Source: Naumovozyma dairenensis CBS 421
Lineage: Eukaryota > Ascomycota > Saccharomycetes > Saccharomycetales > Saccharomycetaceae
Reading direction: 5' to 3'
DNA length: 64,000 bases
Assembly: GCF_000227115.2 (NCBI RefSeq)
Contig: NC_016484.1
Location: 868,001-932,000, forward strand
This document shows positions 62,087 through 64,000 of the stretch, one piece after another. The position numbers and the translations under genes were made by a program. Positions within the stretch are counted from its first letter, which is position 1, and each line of letters begins with the position of its first letter. The notes beneath the pieces are model-generated. The model was not told the DNA's origin and ran no database searches. It saw nothing but the letters and a program-made list of their open reading frames with translations.

Positions 62087-63604
62087 ATGCCATCAGAACA
62101 AGTCCCAACCCCAATTAAGTTCGAAAGAAATACGGTCATCGTAGTCTTCGGTGCTTCTGGTGATTTAGCCAAAAAGAAAACATTCCCAGCTTTATTCGGT
62201 CTTTACAGGGAAGGTTATTTAGATCCATCTACCAAAATCATTGGTTATGCACGTTCCAAATTGACGATTGCAGAACTTACCGAACGTATTCAACCACATT
62301 TAAAGAAAACTAATGAGCAATCAGATTTGAAGATTAAAGAATTCTTCAAAATGGTTACTTATGTTTCCGGTAATTATGACACTGATGACGGGTACATCAC
62401 TTTAAGAGCTCATATTGAAGAACTAGAAGAAAAATGTAACGTGGAAATCCCACATCGTCTATTCTATTTCGCTTTACCTCCAAGTGTCTTCTTAAGCGTT
62501 GCAAAACAAATTAAAAAATTAGTCTATGCTGAAAATGGTTTTACTAGAGTAATCGTGGAAAAACCATTCGGTCATGATTTAGAATCTGCAAGAGCATTAC
62601 AAAACGATTTAGCTCCATTATTTAAAGAAAAGGAAATATTTAGAATTGATCATTATTTGGGTAAAGAATTAGTCAAGAATTTAACCGTCTTAAGATTCGG
62701 TAATCAATTCTTAAATGCTTCTTGGAATAAGGAAAATTTACAAAGTGTTCAAATCTCATTTAAAGAACCATTCGGTACTGAAGGTCGTGGTGGGTATTTC
62801 GATTCCATTGGGATCATTAGAGACGTCATGCAAAATCATTTATTACAAATATTGACTTTAGTCACTATGGAAAGACCACAATCTTTTAACCCGGAATCTA
62901 TTCGTAATGAAAAAGTTAAAGTCCTACAAGCTATGAAACCTATTGATGTCAATGATATCTTGATTGGTCAATATGGTAAATCCATCGATGGTACTAAACC
63001 AGCATATTTGGATGATGAAACTGTGAAAAAGGGATCCAAATGTATCACTTTTGCAGCAATGACTTTCCATATCGATAATGAACGTTGGAGAGGTGTTCCA
63101 ATCATGATGAGAGCTGGGAAGGCCTTAAATGAAGGGAAGGTAGAAATTAGATTACAATATAAGAGTTCATATGGTGTCTTTAGTGATATTCCAAATAATG
63201 AATTGGTCATTAGAGTTCAACCCGATGCTGCCGTTTACATGAAATTTAATGCCAAGACACCAGGTTTATCAAATAAATCACAGGTCACCGATTTAGATCT
63301 AACTTATTCAAGTAGATATAAAGATTTCTGGATCCCAGAAGCTTATGAAGTTTTAATTAGAGACGCATTATTAGAAGACCATTCCAATTTTGTAAGAAAT
63401 GATGAATTGGACGTTAGTTGGGAATTGTTTACACCATTATTGAATTATTTGGAAGGTCCTGATGCTCCACAACCAGAAGTTTATCCCTATGGTACAAGAG
63501 GTCCAAAGGGTTTGAAAGAGTATATGAAAAATCACGGTTATGCCTTACATGAAAAAAATAATTGTTATACATGGCCTGTTACCACACCAAAAAATATTGA
63601 TTGA
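62087..63604 (+). CDS. ZWF1: Glucose-6-phosphate 1-dehydrogenase
   Basis: A 505-residue cytosolic enzyme, the same length as S. cerevisiae Zwf1. NADP-binding GASGDLAKKKTFPALF near the N-terminus; the active-site motif RIDHYLGKELV with the catalytic His at about 189; and FEPFGTEGRGGYF-type sequence in the substrate region. It catalyses the first step of the oxidative pentose phosphate pathway and supplies NADPH. Codon use is biased to frequent codons. The order NAR1-ZWF1-ATG2 is conserved. Confidence 0.99.
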   Translation: MPSEQVPTPIKFERNTVIVVFGASGDLAKKKTFPALFGLYREGYLDPSTKIIGYARSKLTIAELTERIQPHLKKTNEQSDLKIKEFFKMVTYVSGNYDTDDGYITLRAHIEELEEKCNVEIPHRLFYFALPPSVFLSVAKQIKKLVYAENGFTRVIVEKPFGHDLESARALQNDLAPLFKEKEIFRIDHYLGKELVKNLTVLRFGNQFLNASWNKENLQSVQISFKEPFGTEGRGGYFDSIGIIRDVMQNHLLQILTLVTMERPQSFNPESIRNEKVKVLQAMKPIDVNDILIGQYGKSIDGTKPAYLDDETVKKGSKCITFAAMTFHIDNERWRGVPIMMRAGKALNEGKVEIRLQYKSSYGVFSDIPNNELVIRVQPDAAVYMKFNAKTPGLSNKSQVTDLDLTYSSRYKDFWIPEAYEVLIRDALLEDHSNFVRNDELDVSWELFTPLLNYLEGPDAPQPEVYPYGTRGPKGLKEYMKNHGYALHEKNNCYTWPVTTPKNID

Positions 63605-63923
63605 ATAAATTATGAATAGGTTTCCCATTCGTATACTAATGGACTAATAGCAATTTTCTGCGAAATATAGTATTGCTGTCTACATACCCACGATTATTTC
63701 TATAATTAAAACAGAACGTTGTTAGATTATATATATGTATATAGACGCATCCTATTTAATTAGATTCAATGAAATTTATGAATAATTTATTATTTAAAGG
63801 CTGATGATATTTCTTATCTGGCATGATTATTTATTTTTAGCTAATGTTACTATCGTAAACAGTTAATGTTATATGCTGTATGCCCTGTACTGATACCGTA
63901 TATAAATGAAAGCCTTTTCTCCA
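63605..63923. other. Convergent ZWF1/ATG2 3' flanks
   Basis: About 320 bases of AT-rich sequence between two 3' ends. No gene seen. Confidence 0.4.
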
Positions 63924-64000
63924 TCACTTTTTCCTTGATTTGTATTTATCTTCTAAATCTTGTATTGTATCCTTATCTAATTGGTTAGCTATTCCCTGTA
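63924..64000 (-). CDS. ATG2: C-terminal end of Atg2 (partial)
   Basis: A minus-strand frame of 24 codons before a TGA at 63926-63924 runs off the right edge. It ends ...LDKDTIQDLEDKYKSRKK. Atg2 (YNL242W) is the expected neighbour of ZWF1 in this orientation, and a charged helical end fits the tail of that lipid transfer protein of autophagosome formation. Too short for a firm call by sequence alone; the assignment rests mainly on synteny. Confidence 0.6.
   Translation of the reverse strand, partial: QGIANQLDKDTIQDLEDKYKSRKK

Overview
The window is nuclear DNA of a budding yeast, almost certainly a post-whole-genome-duplication member of Saccharomycetaceae. The evidence is direct: AT-rich DNA, compact mostly intronless genes, a yeast-type U1 snRNA of about 570 nt, a Ure2 with an N/Q-rich head, and a gene order that reproduces the left arm of S. 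cerevisiae chromosome XIV from VID27 (YNL212W) to ATG2 (YNL242W), read as its reverse complement. The species cannot be fixed by reading; a Naumovozyma/Kazachstania-type genome is a reasonable guess.

Layout, left to right: VID27(-), RRG9(+), PEX17(-), an MFG1-like gene(-), a 2.5-kb gene-poor gap, RAP1(-), PPN2(-), MGS1(-), ALG9(+), ADE12(-), a second 2.5-kb gap, RPL43(-, with intron), POP1(+), U1 snRNA/SNR19(+), SSU72(-), ATG4(-, split in two frames), SQS1(+), CNM67(+), JJJ1(+), URE2(+), ELA1(+), PDR16(+), CSL4(-), BNI4(-), a YNL234W-type globin(-), SIN4(-), YTP1(-), KEX2(-), LAP3(-), NAR1(+), ZWF1(+) and the last codons of ATG2(-) at the right edge. Orientation matches S. cerevisiae at every shared gene.

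Differences from S. cerevisiae are few. IES2 is absent from its place between PEX17 and RAP1. An MFG1-like gene, which in S. cerevisiae lies on the sister block of chromosome IV, is present instead. RPL43 sits between ADE12 and POP1. Both exchanges border the two unusually long gene-poor gaps, which hold only short doubtful ORFs and, in the second, a GC-rich stretch.

The genes are not an operon or one pathway; they are housekeeping functions: RNA processing (POP1, U1, SSU72, CSL4, SQS1), ribosome biogenesis (JJJ1, RPL43), genome and telomere maintenance (RAP1, MGS1, RRG9), transcription (SIN4, ELA1, MFG1-like), secretion and proteolysis (KEX2, LAP3, ALG9), autophagy (ATG4, ATG2), metabolism (ZWF1, ADE12, PPN2, NAR1), nitrogen control (URE2), lipid and drug response (PDR16), and cell architecture (BNI4, CNM67). 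I saw no mobile element, tRNA, CRISPR array or centromere that I can support. The most useful leads are the split ATG4 frame, the CaaX-like tail on the globin, the TTAGGG-type hexamer cluster upstream of ZWF1, the tiny first exon of RPL43 overlapping a Rap1-like motif, and the two gaps.
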